Part shown: in pieces, positions 54,191 through 62,575 of the stretch
Numbering within the stretch: the first letter of the stretch is position 1
Layout: each line of letters begins with the position of its first letter
Translations under genes and position numbers: made by a program
The notes under the pieces: generated by a model
Database searches by the model: none
What the model was told of the DNA's origin: nothing
The model's input: only the letters and a program-made list of their open reading frames with translations
DNA from: an uncultured Dorea sp.
Lineage (GTDB): Bacteria; Bacillota; Clostridia; Lachnospirales; Lachnospiraceae
Reading direction: 5' to 3'
Assembly (NCBI GenBank): GCA_900550865.1
Contig: URTM01000005.1
Coordinates: 1 to 64,000, forward strand
DNA: 64,000 nt

Positions 54191-54199
54191 GTTGATATT

Positions 54200-54228
54200 A
54201 TAATATCGCACGAAAGCGAAAATGTCAA
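54200..54228 (-). promoter_or_regulatory. Promoter of the minus-strand RNA
   Basis: On the minus strand a perfect TTGACA, a 17-base spacer and TATTAT (or a longer-spaced TATAAT overlapping it). Confidence 0.65.
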
Positions 54229-54328
54229 TGGGTAATCTGAAAAAAATATAAAAAACATAAAAAAGACAAAATATTCTGAAAATAATTCAAGGGAATAATA
54301 TCTACATGATGAACGCATGTCGATAAAA

Positions 54329-54375
54329 AGAGAAGTTACCAGTTGTAAAAGCAGGTGGTAACTTCTCTGTATTTT
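54329..54375 (-). terminator. Terminator of the ROK gene
   Basis: AGAGAAGTTACCA and TGGTAACTTCTCT form a 13-pair stem; on the minus strand it is followed by TTTTTAT. Confidence 0.88.
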
Positions 54376-54391
54376 ATAAATGAATATAAGG

Positions 54392-55522
54392 TTATATAAG
54401 ATAAATGCCGTCGATAAATTCTTTGATAAATGGCAGAGCAGCTCCGATCGCTACTGTATCACCAGGACATTTGCCGGGAATGATGTAACTGGTGTCATCG
54501 TCAAAGGTAGAACGCTCGGCCACGTAATGACGGATTTTTAAGAGATCTTCATCTGTAAAGTAAGGGGCGACATGTCCGCCTAATATAACGGTATGCTCCA
54601 GAACCATATGCAGGTTGTTGATCAGAATGGACAGATGTCTTAAATAATCTTCCCATCTTTCTATGCAGTCAGTATCGCCGGCTGATTTTTTTTCAAAAAA
54701 TTCTTCCAGGTTGTCGGAATCTCCGAGAAGCGAGTTCACGGAACAGTAGCATTCCGCACATCCCTGACGTCCACAGTAGCAGTCATGACCTCCGGGAACC
54801 AGTGTCATATGTTCAAAAGTTCCGCTTTTTCCTGTAGCACCAGTAAGAAGCCGACCGTCTACGATGATGGCACCACCTAGATGGTAATTTAATGAAATGT
54901 AGGTTACGTCTTTGATATCCGGGCTTTTCCATAATTCCGTGTTACATGCACATTCAGAATCATGGATGAATTTGCATGGGACAGAAAAAGTATTTGCAAA
55001 TGCTTCCAGGGAAAATCCGGTGCAATTTAATATCTTACCATAAGTAAATTCTGAGCCATCCGGTGAGATCAGGCCCTGAACGCCAAGACCTATTCCAAGA
55101 ATGTTATTTTCTTTATAATGATTCGATTCAAAAAATGTCTTTACGGCATTGCTTAATTTGGAAAGATATGCATTGGTCGGTTCAAAAGTAAGCGCTAATT
55201 TTTCTTTTGTAATGGTTTCTCCATACAGATTTACTGCGAGAAGCCGTACGGTATGAGAGAGAATCTCGATACCGATCGCAATCTTGGCATCAGACAGAAT
55301 CTGGTAGGCAACTGCCCGGCGTCCGACAGAAGAAGAAAGCCGGCCGCATTTCTCAATCAGATTCTGGCTTTCCAGTGTCGTAAGGTGTTGCGTGACAGTC
55401 GGAAGGCTGACAGAAAGTGCAGTTGCAATTTCCTGTTTTGAACAGGAGGGATTCATATATATATATTGATAGACGTCTGATAAATTCTTTTTCTTTATAT
55501 CTGTTAATGAAAATTGTTCCAT
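54392..55522 (-). CDS. ROK family transcriptional regulator/sugar kinase-like protein
   Basis: A 376-residue repressor of the NagC/XylR type. Residues 1-75 form a winged helix (CSKQEIATALSVSLPTVTQHL). The ROK domain follows with GIGLGVQGLISPDG, LGGAIIVDGRLLTGATGKSG, and the zinc signature EHMTLVPGGHDCYCGRQGCAECYC. The kinase-type DxGxT loop is diverged, so it should sense rather than phosphorylate sugar. Start choice: AAAGGGGAG precedes ATG 55522; a 36-codon upstream extension runs through the AT-rich promoter region. It is divergent from the dehydrogenase/transporter pair it probably controls. Confidence 0.88.
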   Translation of the reverse strand: MEQFSLTDIKKKNLSDVYQYIYMNPSCSKQEIATALSVSLPTVTQHLTTLESQNLIEKCGRLSSSVGRRAVAYQILSDAKIAIGIEILSHTVRLLAVNLYGETITKEKLALTFEPTNAYLSKLSNAVKTFFESNHYKENNILGIGLGVQGLISPDGSEFTYGKILNCTGFSLEAFANTFSVPCKFIHDSECACNTELWKSPDIKDVTYISLNYHLGGAIIVDGRLLTGATGKSGTFEHMTLVPGGHDCYCGRQGCAECYCSVNSLLGDSDNLEEFFEKKSAGDTDCIERWEDYLRHLSILINNLHMVLEHTVILGGHVAPYFTDEDLLKIRHYVAERSTFDDDTSYIIPGKCPGDTVAIGAALPFIKEFIDGIYLI

Positions 55523-55774
55523 AATAATCTCCCCTTTATATGCTCTAATTATATAAAGCAATTTAATAAAATAATTATACAATTTTATTCGTATCTTGAA
55601 AAGCCTCTTTGCTTTATTAAAAGTGCACAAAATAAAATTGAAAATCTTGTAAATATTTACATCTTGTAAAAAATATCAAAAAGAATTATTATGTAAACAC
55701 ATTAAATAAAACGATTTTATAAAATTAAAATATAAAATTATTTAAAATAACAAAAAGAAAGAGAGGAAACAAAA
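55523..55774. promoter_or_regulatory. Divergent control region between ROK and SDR genes
   Basis: A very AT-rich region with a perfect 14-base palindrome TGTAAATATTTACA (55648-55661) and repeated AATAAAAT/ATTTTATT segments (55565-55589, 55631-55639), which are plausible binding sites of the ROK repressor. A clear -35/-10 pair could not be chosen. Confidence 0.5.
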
Positions 55775-56551
55775 ATGGGAATTATTGAAAACATGAGACT
55801 TGATGGGAAAAAAGGATTTGTAACAGGAGCAGCAAGAGGAATCGGAAAGTGCACGGCAACGGCATTTGCAGAGGCAGGAGCTGATGTGGCAATCGTTGAC
55901 CTTGACATTGAAGAAGCAAAGAAGACGGCGAAAGAGCTTGCAGAAAAGACAGGCAGAAAAGTCATTGCAATCCAGACAGACTGCACAGACAAAGAGCAGG
56001 TAGATGCAATGGTAGAAGAAGTCGTAAAAGAACTCGGCGGACTGGACTTTTGTCATAACAATGCAGGAATCTGCATCAACGCTCCGGCAGAAGAGATGAC
56101 ATATGAACAGTGGATGAAGGTAATTAATATTAACCTGAACGGAATCTTCTTAACAGATATCGCAGCAGGAAAATATATGCTGGAAAATGGCGGAGGTTCC
56201 ATCATCAATACAGCTTCCATGTCAGCACATATTGTAAATGTACCGCAGCCACAGTGTGCATACAACGCATCAAAAGCAGGTGTGATCCAGCTGACAAAAT
56301 CACTTGCGATCGAATGGGCAAAACGCGGCGTGCGTGTAAACTGCATAAGCCCTGGATACATCGGAACAGAGTTAACACTGAACTCACCAACACTGATTCC
56401 ACTGATTGAAAAATGGAATGAGATGGCACCAATGGGAAGAATGGGAAAACCAGAAGAACTTGAAGCAATCTGCGTATACCTTGCAGGAGATACAAGCTCA
56501 TTCACAACAGGTTCAGACATCGTAGTTGACGGAGCATTTACCTGCTTCTAA
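55775..56551 (+). CDS. Short-chain dehydrogenase, probably sugar/polyol-specific
   Basis: A 258-residue SDR oxidoreductase. TGAARGIGK binds the cofactor, Asp at the end of strand two (VDLDIEE) indicates NAD preference, NNAG and the Ser/Tyr/Lys set (TASMSA, YNASK) are complete. It resembles polyol and sugar dehydrogenases of the sorbitol/galactitol type more than FabG. It is followed by a GPH-type sugar transporter and faced by a ROK regulator, which supports a role in oxidising an imported polyol or sugar. AAAGAGAGGAAAC precedes the start. Confidence 0.85.
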   Translation: MGIIENMRLDGKKGFVTGAARGIGKCTATAFAEAGADVAIVDLDIEEAKKTAKELAEKTGRKVIAIQTDCTDKEQVDAMVEEVVKELGGLDFCHNNAGICINAPAEEMTYEQWMKVININLNGIFLTDIAAGKYMLENGGGSIINTASMSAHIVNVPQPQCAYNASKAGVIQLTKSLAIEWAKRGVRVNCISPGYIGTELTLNSPTLIPLIEKWNEMAPMGRMGKPEELEAICVYLAGDTSSFTTGSDIVVDGAFTCF

Positions 56552-56639
56552 CATGAAAAATATAAGGAAGTTTGTGGCGGCAGACTTCCTTACATTTTAA
56601 CCTCGGAAAAATGAATGCGAAAGAGAGAAGAAAAGAAAA

Positions 56640-57956
56640 ATGAAAAAATGGGCAAAAAGAATCGGTTATGGAATCGGTGATCTGGGATGTAACCTGGTGT
56701 TCAGTACGATGGCTTCGTATCTGATGGTATTTTACACCGATGTATTTGGAATTACGGCGGCTGCGGCAGGTACGATGATGCTGGTAACAAAATTTATCGA
56801 TGCACTGACTGACACAGGAATGGGACTGATCGTCGACAGAACACATACAAAATGGGGACAGGGACGTCCGTATTTTGTGATTGGTGCGATCCCTTTTGCT
56901 GTGTTTACGGTTCTGACATTCTTCGTACCAGACTTTGGAAGTACCGGAAAATTAATCTGGGCATATGTAACTTACTGTCTGCTTTGTACGGCATATACAG
57001 TTGTAAATATTCCGTTGAATACGATTGTGCCAAGGCTGACATCGGATATTCATGAGCGTGATATCCTTGTATCTACAAGAATGATCTGCGCAATGGCGGG
57101 AACAGCAATCGTTATGTCGATTACAGCACCATTGGTCAAATTCTTCGGACATGGCAACGAAGGAAGAGGATATCTGATCACAATGACAATTTATGGTATT
57201 GCAGCAATGTGCATTTTCTTCCTCACATTTGCAAGTACCAAAGAGGTCGTTCCACCGACAGCGACACAGGAACACCGTTCACTTCTGCAGGATTTTAAGG
57301 GACTGACTGGACAGGCGTGGATTCTGTTCTTATTGAACCTGTTCTATTTCTCATTATATGTAGTAAGGAATACAACGGTTATCTATTATTTTAAATATAA
57401 CCTGGGAAGAGAAGACTGGCTGTCACTGGTAGGAATTCTGGGAATCTTGTCCGGATTACCGATGTTACTGGCGCTGCCTGCATTGGAACAGAGATTCAGT
57501 AAGAGAAATTTAATGTTCGTAAGTGTGGGTCTGTATGTGATCGGAGACCTTCTGATCTTTATTGGTAAGAATTCGGCAGCATGCCTGCTGGCAGGACTCG
57601 TAATTACCGGACTTGGAATCTATGGAATATTCGGAATTACATTTGCAATGCAGCCGGATGTGATCGATTATTCAGAATATAAGAAAAATGCAAGTGTAGC
57701 GGGACTGATTGCTGCATTCCAGGGATTTTTCGTAAAAGGTGGAATGGGACTGACAAGTTTCATTATCGGAATTTTCCTGAAAAAAGGTGGTTATGTAGCT
57801 AATGCGGTACAGACATCGCGAGCACTGACACATATTGAAATCTGCTTTATCTGGATCCCGATCGTGCTGTGTGGGTTGATCGCAGTTCTGACATATTTTT
57901 ATAAATTGGACAGTATCCGTGGTGAGATGACGGAGGAACTGGAAAAACGCAGATAA
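56640..57956 (+). CDS. GPH family (glycoside-pentoside-hexuronide) cation symporter
   Basis: A 438-residue MFS-type transporter with twelve predicted membrane segments. RIGYGIGDLGCNLVFSTMAS (helix 1), KFIDALTDTGMGLIVDRT with the conserved Asp pair, and WGQGRPYF after helix 2 are the GPH (MelB-like) signatures. It should import a sugar or polyol with Na+ or H+. It lies 88 bases behind the dehydrogenase gene and is probably in the same transcript. Confidence 0.92.
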   Translation: MKKWAKRIGYGIGDLGCNLVFSTMASYLMVFYTDVFGITAAAAGTMMLVTKFIDALTDTGMGLIVDRTHTKWGQGRPYFVIGAIPFAVFTVLTFFVPDFGSTGKLIWAYVTYCLLCTAYTVVNIPLNTIVPRLTSDIHERDILVSTRMICAMAGTAIVMSITAPLVKFFGHGNEGRGYLITMTIYGIAAMCIFFLTFASTKEVVPPTATQEHRSLLQDFKGLTGQAWILFLLNLFYFSLYVVRNTTVIYYFKYNLGREDWLSLVGILGILSGLPMLLALPALEQRFSKRNLMFVSVGLYVIGDLLIFIGKNSAACLLAGLVITGLGIYGIFGITFAMQPDVIDYSEYKKNASVAGLIAAFQGFFVKGGMGLTSFIIGIFLKKGGYVANAVQTSRALTHIEICFIWIPIVLCGLIAVLTYFYKLDSIRGEMTEELEKRR

Positions 57957-58017
57957 ATTGTGCATAAAAATCCGGACAAAAAAATCAACTTTTTAGTGAA
58001 TCTTTATCTGCTGTAGG

Positions 58018-58026
58018 TGTTATAAT
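58018..58026 (+). promoter_or_regulatory. Extended -10 promoter of the L25 gene
   Basis: TGTTATAAT provides a TG-extended -10 with a perfect TATAAT; the -35 is poor. The start near 58033 leaves a 95-base leader. Confidence 0.6.
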
Positions 58027-58062
58027 ACGACTGTAACAAAGGAAACCTACTTAACAAAACCT

Positions 58063-58086
58063 CTTTGTAGCGTTGAAACCACAAAG
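58063..58086 (+). promoter_or_regulatory. Leader hairpin of the L25 gene
   Basis: CTTTGT and ACAAAG pair across a 12-base loop, flanked by CCT and AGG-type bases that may extend the stem. A leader of this kind could allow feedback on the ribosomal protein gene; no known family is matched. Confidence 0.35.
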
Positions 58087-58126
58087 CGAAGGCTGCTAAG
58101 CATCAGATTTTTGGAGGAAAAGATAA

Positions 58127-58720
58127 ATGAATACTTTAAAAGCTGAAAAAAGAAGCATGGACATCAAAGCAAAGAAATTAAGAAGAGAAGGTTACGTTAC
58201 TGGTAATGTCTTCGGAAAAGAAATGAAAGAATCTGTTCCGGTTAAGATGGAAAAAGCAACCGTTGACCGTTTACTGAAGACCTGTCACAAAGGTAGTCAG
58301 GTAATGCTGGACATCGAGGGTGAGAAGATGAATGTTCTGATCAAAGATGTCGAGTTTAATCCATTAAAAGGTCAGGTAGATGAGATAGATTTCCAGGCAC
58401 TGGTAAGTAATGAAAAAGTACATTCTGTAGCAGAGGTTGTTCTGGTCGGACATGAGAAAGCCGCAGGTGGAGTACTGGAGCAGTTACTGGAAGAAGTTCA
58501 GTTCAAGGCATATCCGTCAGCATTGGTTGACAAAGTTGAAGTCGATGTAAGTAACATGAAAGTCGGAGATTCTATCAAGGTAAAAGATCTGACACTTGCA
58601 AGTGATAAAGATGTAGATATCATGACAGATCCAGAGACTACAGTTGTTACATTACAGTATGTACACAACAATGTACCAGATGATGATGCAGATGAGGAAG
58701 TTGCAGAAGCAGCAGAATAA
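58127..58720 (+). CDS. rplY: Ribosomal protein bL25, general stress (Ctc) form
   Basis: A 197-residue long-form L25. Residues 1-90 are the 5S-rRNA-binding domain (RREGYVTGNVFGK, MLDIEGEKMNVLIKDVEFNP, IDFQAL), and 95-185 are the Ctc extension (PSALVDKVEVDVSNMKVGDS). The end is Asp/Glu-rich. It binds 5S rRNA in the 50S subunit; in Bacillus the long form is stress-induced. TTTGGAGGAAAAG gives a strong ribosome binding site. Confidence 0.95.
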   Translation: MNTLKAEKRSMDIKAKKLRREGYVTGNVFGKEMKESVPVKMEKATVDRLLKTCHKGSQVMLDIEGEKMNVLIKDVEFNPLKGQVDEIDFQALVSNEKVHSVAEVVLVGHEKAAGGVLEQLLEEVQFKAYPSALVDKVEVDVSNMKVGDSIKVKDLTLASDKDVDIMTDPETTVVTLQYVHNNVPDDDADEEVAEAAE

Positions 58721-58726
58721 TTCATG

Positions 58727-58750
58727 TGTAATACAGGAAATTGTATTACA
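58727..58750 (+). other. Hairpin after rplY
   Basis: TGTAATAC and GTATTACA form an eight-pair stem with no T run, 46 bases before the true terminator; it may protect the 3' end. Confidence 0.4.
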
Positions 58751-58796
58751 GAAAAGAATAACGTAAACAAAAGATAAAATATATAAAAATATGGAA

Positions 58797-58834
58797 AAAC
58801 CCGGATATCGCAGTATAGATGTCCGGGTTTTTCT
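58797..58834 (+). terminator. Terminator of rplY
   Basis: AAACCCGGATATC and GATGTCCGGGTTT form a stem with one mismatch, followed by TTCTG after a T run. Confidence 0.9.
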
Positions 58835-58922
58835 GTTATACTACATCATATATAGAAACGCTGATCTGTTCTGGTTTGTATAGAAATGAACAGAAGCAAG
58901 AATGGTAAAAAGAGGTGATCTT

Positions 58923-60782
58923 ATGGCAAAAGAGCAGCTTGCGGTAATAGAGATGGTAACGAATATGATCCTGGGCAAGACAGATGGAATCAGTAAAGTG
59001 GACTTTGTACCTCAGAAAATGCGGTGCCCGGAACCACAGAGTATTGTATATGAGAATCCGGGGCAGGATTTCCCGAGAAACACTCCGGAAAGCCAGGGGA
59101 TTCATTCAGAGCATCTGAGGAATCTGGTGCAGGAACTGGCATACTCACCAGACACCGATATGCACCATTTTATGGTACTGCGTCATGGAAATGTCATCTG
59201 TGAGACGCAATTTGCACCTTACAGAAAAGGCATCTGGCATATCACGCATTCTATGTGTAAGAGCATCACCGGAATGGCAGTAGGACTTCTGATAGATGAG
59301 GGAAAACTGGAGCTTTCAGAAAACATTTATAAAATTTTTCACGATAAAGGAAGTACCTGGGCGAAAATATTCCGGCCGGAGGTCACGGTAGAGAATCTGA
59401 TGACGATGACAAGCGGCGTAACATTTAATGAATCAGGGATCGTGTCCGGAAATGACTGGCTGGAAAGTTATCTGAATGCACCGGTATCGGAAAAACCAGG
59501 CACAAAATTCCAGTACAACAGCCTGAATTCCTATGTGCTTTCCGCAATCATAACCGAACGGACCGGAATGCCGATGGATGAATATCTGAATCCGAGACTG
59601 TTCGAGCCATTGGGGATTACAGATTATCTGTGGGAGAAATGTCCGAAAGGAATTACGAAAGGCGGCTGGGGACTTTTCATGCATACAGAGGATATGGCGA
59701 AGCTTGGACAGCTATATCTGAATAAAGGAAAATGGAATGGAAAACAGATTATCCCGGAAAGCTGGGTGGAAGCATCTATTATAAAAAAAGCAGACAGTAT
59801 AGAAGGTACTTATGGATACGGTTATCAGCTCTGGATGGAAGAACGTCCGGGTAGTTTTGAATATAACGGAATGCTTGGCCAGAACGTGCTTATTTACCCG
59901 GATGTTGATATGGTGATCGCGACAAATGCGGGAAATGAAGAACTATTCCAGGATAATGTCATGCTGAATATTATAAGAAAATATTTTCCGGTGGACTGGA
60001 TGCCGGAAGAGACACTTCCGGAGAACCCAATTGCGTATGCAAAACTGCAGGAACTGACGGAAACCTGTTTAAAGAAGCAGCAATACTATAATAATCCTCT
60101 CACAATTTGCAAAGGAGGATGGAAGAAGAACTCAGAAAAATATAGAGCCCGCGGGAAGTATATGGAAGCACAAAAAGCACAGAAACAACAGATTCATTTA
60201 CTGGAGGATCTGCTGGATGGTGTATACTATGAACTGGATCAGTCAAGTGCCGGTCTGTTTCCACTGGTCATGCAGGTGATGCACAATAATATGACAGACG
60301 GGATATCGGAAATCGGTTTCCGTAAAGGGATGATACTATGCTTTCGGGAAGGGGAAGAATTGATAGAACTTGAAATGGGGTGGTCAGAATATATAGAAAA
60401 TAAACTGACTATTCATGGAGAGACATATCTGGTTGCAGTGAAGGGAGAACTTTCCTCAGATGCAGATGATAACCAGGTTTTGAAAGTGGAAATTGCGTAT
60501 CTGGAAGAAGCGATGAGACGGAAGTTATACGTGACATTTGTCAGGAATACAGGGAATAACCGGGACTTAATACCGCCGGAACATATAGAAATAAAATGGT
60601 ACGAATCACCAGGTAAGGCTCTGATCATGGAAGGAGTGGAATCCATCACGACAGAAGTTACGAAGCATCCGATCTATGCCCGTATCAGGGAGAACGGAGG
60701 TATTAATCTGCTCCATCGCCTGATGGAACAGACGATAGAGCCGGTAATTAAGGGGGAATTAATCATTACTGATACACATTAA
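58923..60782 (+). CDS. Serine hydrolase of the beta-lactamase/penicillin-binding-protein fold
   Basis: A 619-residue protein. The first 385 residues form a class C-like hydrolase: SMCK near residue 110 is the SxxK nucleophile motif, QYNSLNSYV holds the YxN element, and the third motif is probably in the GTYGYGYQLW to NGMLGQN region. No signal peptide is seen, so it should act inside the cell. The C-terminal 230 residues are of a kind I do not recognise, beta-rich by pattern. Esterase or peptidase activity is likelier than resistance. AAGAGGTGATCTT precedes ATG 58923; an earlier in-frame ATG (58902) lacks a site. Its stop codon overlaps that of the facing glycerate kinase gene. Confidence 0.85.
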   Translation: MAKEQLAVIEMVTNMILGKTDGISKVDFVPQKMRCPEPQSIVYENPGQDFPRNTPESQGIHSEHLRNLVQELAYSPDTDMHHFMVLRHGNVICETQFAPYRKGIWHITHSMCKSITGMAVGLLIDEGKLELSENIYKIFHDKGSTWAKIFRPEVTVENLMTMTSGVTFNESGIVSGNDWLESYLNAPVSEKPGTKFQYNSLNSYVLSAIITERTGMPMDEYLNPRLFEPLGITDYLWEKCPKGITKGGWGLFMHTEDMAKLGQLYLNKGKWNGKQIIPESWVEASIIKKADSIEGTYGYGYQLWMEERPGSFEYNGMLGQNVLIYPDVDMVIATNAGNEELFQDNVMLNIIRKYFPVDWMPEETLPENPIAYAKLQELTETCLKKQQYYNNPLTICKGGWKKNSEKYRARGKYMEAQKAQKQQIHLLEDLLDGVYYELDQSSAGLFPLVMQVMHNNMTDGISEIGFRKGMILCFREGEELIELEMGWSEYIENKLTIHGETYLVAVKGELSSDADDNQVLKVEIAYLEEAMRRKLYVTFVRNTGNNRDLIPPEHIEIKWYESPGKALIMEGVESITTEVTKHPIYARIRENGGINLLHRLMEQTIEPVIKGELIITDTH

Positions 60783-61906
60783 AGTAAACGGAAAACCTGT
60801 TCTACAGTTGCGGTCATATTATTGCGCGCAGCGACAGGATCCATAGCTTCCGCAAGTGTGCAGACACCGCGTAAGATAGGGAAAAATGCATCGATCCCTT
60901 CTTTGTTGCAGGCAGTCGCTTCTTTTGTGACGCTTCCTGCAAATGCGATAACCTTTGCATTATATTTTTTTGCAAGTCTGGCAACTCCGACAGGAGCTTT
61001 TCCCATTGCGGTCTGAAAATCAAGGCGGCCTTCACCGGTAACGACCACATCTGCGCCGGAAAGCTCTTCTTCCAGTCCGACAGCATCTAAGATCAGTTCA
61101 ATACCAGGTGTCAGTGTTGCGCCGGTATATGCAAGGAATGCATAGCCAAGTCCTCCGGCAGCACCGGCACCTGGTGTATTCATATAATCATTTTCAAGAG
61201 TTTCAGAAGTAACTCTGGCAAAATCTGCCATCGCTTCATCTAATGTTTTTTTCATATCTTCGGTCACACCTTTTTGCGGTCCATAAACGTATGTGGAACC
61301 ATTTTCACCACAGAGTGGATTATTCACATCGCATGCGACCTGAATGTGGCATTCTTTTAAAAGCGGATTCAGACCGGATACATCGATACGGGCAACATTG
61401 GTCAGGGCCTGTCCGCCTTCTCCGGCATCTGCGCCATTTTCATCCAGAAAACGTACGCCGAGAGCTTTTAACATTCCGATACCGCCGTCGTTGGTGACAC
61501 TTCCGCCGATACCAATGATAAAGTTACGACAGCCTCTTTGGATAGCATCGTTTATCATTTCGCCAACACCATAACTGGTTGCGAGAAGCGGGTTCTTTTC
61601 TGAATCAGGAACCAGAGTAATACCTGCTGCGGATGCCATCTCCATAACAGCAGTGTTGGTATCTTTCAGATATCCGTAATAAGCGCCTACCGGTGTGTGC
61701 ATCGGACCTGTAACGGTAAGGTCAATGCGTTCCCCGTTCATTCCTTCGATCAGTGCGTCGGTTGTTCCTTCTCCTCCGTCTGCGAGTGGTTTTACGATAA
61801 CTTCCGCGTCTGGTTTTGCTGCAAGAACCCCGTCTTTGATCGCCATTCCGGCTTCCATGGAACTTAAGCTTCCTTTTAATGAATCGATTGCTATTACAAC
61901 TTTCAT
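60779..61906 (-). CDS. Glycerate kinase (GarK/GlxK type I)
   Basis: A 375-residue kinase that phosphorylates glycerate, mostly to 2-phosphoglycerate in this class. MKVVIAIDSLKGSLSSMEAG at the N-terminus, KPLADGGEGTTDAL, GIGGSVTNDGGIGMLKALG and VVTGEGRLDFQTAMGKAP are family signatures. Start choice: TCAGGAGGTTTATTCAC precedes ATG 61906; the upstream in-frame ATG would include that site. It faces the serine hydrolase gene, with the two stop codons overlapping by two to four bases. Confidence 0.94.
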   Translation of the reverse strand: MKVVIAIDSLKGSLSSMEAGMAIKDGVLAAKPDAEVIVKPLADGGEGTTDALIEGMNGERIDLTVTGPMHTPVGAYYGYLKDTNTAVMEMASAAGITLVPDSEKNPLLATSYGVGEMINDAIQRGCRNFIIGIGGSVTNDGGIGMLKALGVRFLDENGADAGEGGQALTNVARIDVSGLNPLLKECHIQVACDVNNPLCGENGSTYVYGPQKGVTEDMKKTLDEAMADFARVTSETLENDYMNTPGAGAAGGLGYAFLAYTGATLTPGIELILDAVGLEEELSGADVVVTGEGRLDFQTAMGKAPVGVARLAKKYNAKVIAFAGSVTKEATACNKEGIDAFFPILRGVCTLAEAMDPVAARNNMTATVEQVFRLL

Positions 61907-62037
61907 GTGAATAAACCTCCTGAAATACATTTTGGGTATATAGAAATAAAAATATAGAATTGATTTCTTAATATGCAGTATAACATAGGAGAAAAAGAAA
62001 AATATATAGTACGAAGAATGAAAAAAAGGAAAAATGT

Positions 62038-62289
62038 GTGCTGTATCTCACCGGAAAGACAGGAAGTATCAAGATCTTTAAGATTGTTTATATCCTGGCA
62101 ATTGCAACAGCGCCGTTCCTGACACTGGAACCAATCTGGCTGATGGCAGATATCACCAATGCACTGATGATCATTCCGAACCTGATCGCATTACTTGGAC
62201 TTCGAAAAGTGGTTATCAGTGAAACTAAGAAATTCTTCGACCGGGAAGAGCGTACGAAGGTGAATGTAAGAAAATCAGTAGTAGAGTAG
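62038..62289 (+). pseudogene. C-terminal remnant of a sodium:alanine (AGCS) symporter
   Basis: The frame encodes YLTGK, a hydrophobic helix, EPIWLMADITNALMIIPNLI and ALLGLRKVVISETKKFF, the final two membrane segments and tail of AGCS amino-acid symporters (normally about 460 residues). The upstream part is missing and no ribosome binding site serves the GTG at its head. It shows a deletion close to the repeated small-RNA module that follows. Confidence 0.7.
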
Positions 62290-62309
62290 ATTCATTGTTG
62301 AAAAATCTT

Positions 62310-62338
62310 TTGACATATTTATAAGATGATGTTAGTAT
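62310..62338 (+). promoter_or_regulatory. Promoter of small-RNA module A
   Basis: A perfect TTGACA, a 17-base spacer and TAGTAT. The 40 bases from here are nearly identical to those of module B (63739). Confidence 0.7.
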
Positions 62339-62344
62339 AGTTAT

Positions 62345-62438
62345 AGAAAAAGAGTGCTACCGATAGACGGTTAGCCCAGTAGTTAATGTATTAAAGAATA
62401 GTCGCCTAGTTTACCAGACTTGGGGCGGCTATTTTTGT
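62345..62438 (+). ncRNA. Small RNA of module A
   Basis: An RNA of about 95 bases from the promoter at 62310 to the terminator AATAGTCGCC/GGCGGCTATT-TTTT (62397-62438). It contains GTGCTACCGATAGACGGTTAG, which in module B is present with two changes. Its 3' end is complementary to the end of the tiny ORF on the other strand. Confidence 0.65.
62397..62438. terminator. Shared terminator of module A
   Basis: AATAGTCGCC pairs with GGCGGCTATT with one G-U pair; T runs follow on both strands, and the stop codon of the tiny minus-strand ORF lies in the stem. Confidence 0.75.
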
Positions 62439-62521
62439 GTCTTATGATTATCCTTGCCAATGGTGTATCCGATGCTGAAGCAGGATAAGCCGAAACTGAT
62501 GATAGCTGAAAAATCTTGCAC
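62429..62521 (-). CDS. Tiny hydrophobic peptide of module A (type I toxin-like)
   Basis: A 30-residue frame from GTG 62521, containing ISFGLSCFSIGYTIGKDN and ending TQK. The parallel frame in module B has SFGLTCFGLGYTFGKDN and ends PQK, so the peptide is conserved while the flanking DNA is not, which argues for coding. A hydrophobic stretch followed by a charged tail is usual for type I toxins. Start codon is not certain; the frame is open further upstream, antisense to deoB. Confidence 0.55.
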   Translation of the reverse strand: MQDFSAIISFGLSCFSIGYTIGKDNHKTQK

Positions 62522-62575
62522 AGTCTTCTTATATAGACTTATAATAAAAAGAAAAAGACCGAAAGGACTGATTCT

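Larger units (their letters stand above)
53927..54192 (-). ncRNA. Candidate minus-strand RNA with two repeated modules
   Basis: A promoter at 54200-54228 and the terminator at 53927-53973 define a minus-strand transcript of about 265 bases without a clear gene. It contains two copies of a module: AAAGGAGGAC with CCACCA close behind, a variable AT-rich stretch, then AGAAAGAGGTA(C/T)AGTCCA. The GGAGG and GAGGT elements look like ribosome binding sites, and very short reading frames (5-16 codons) follow some, such as the one from ATG 54043. It may be a leader with mini-ORFs, a regulatory RNA or a sponge for ribosome-like sequence; I know no matching family. Confidence 0.45.
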
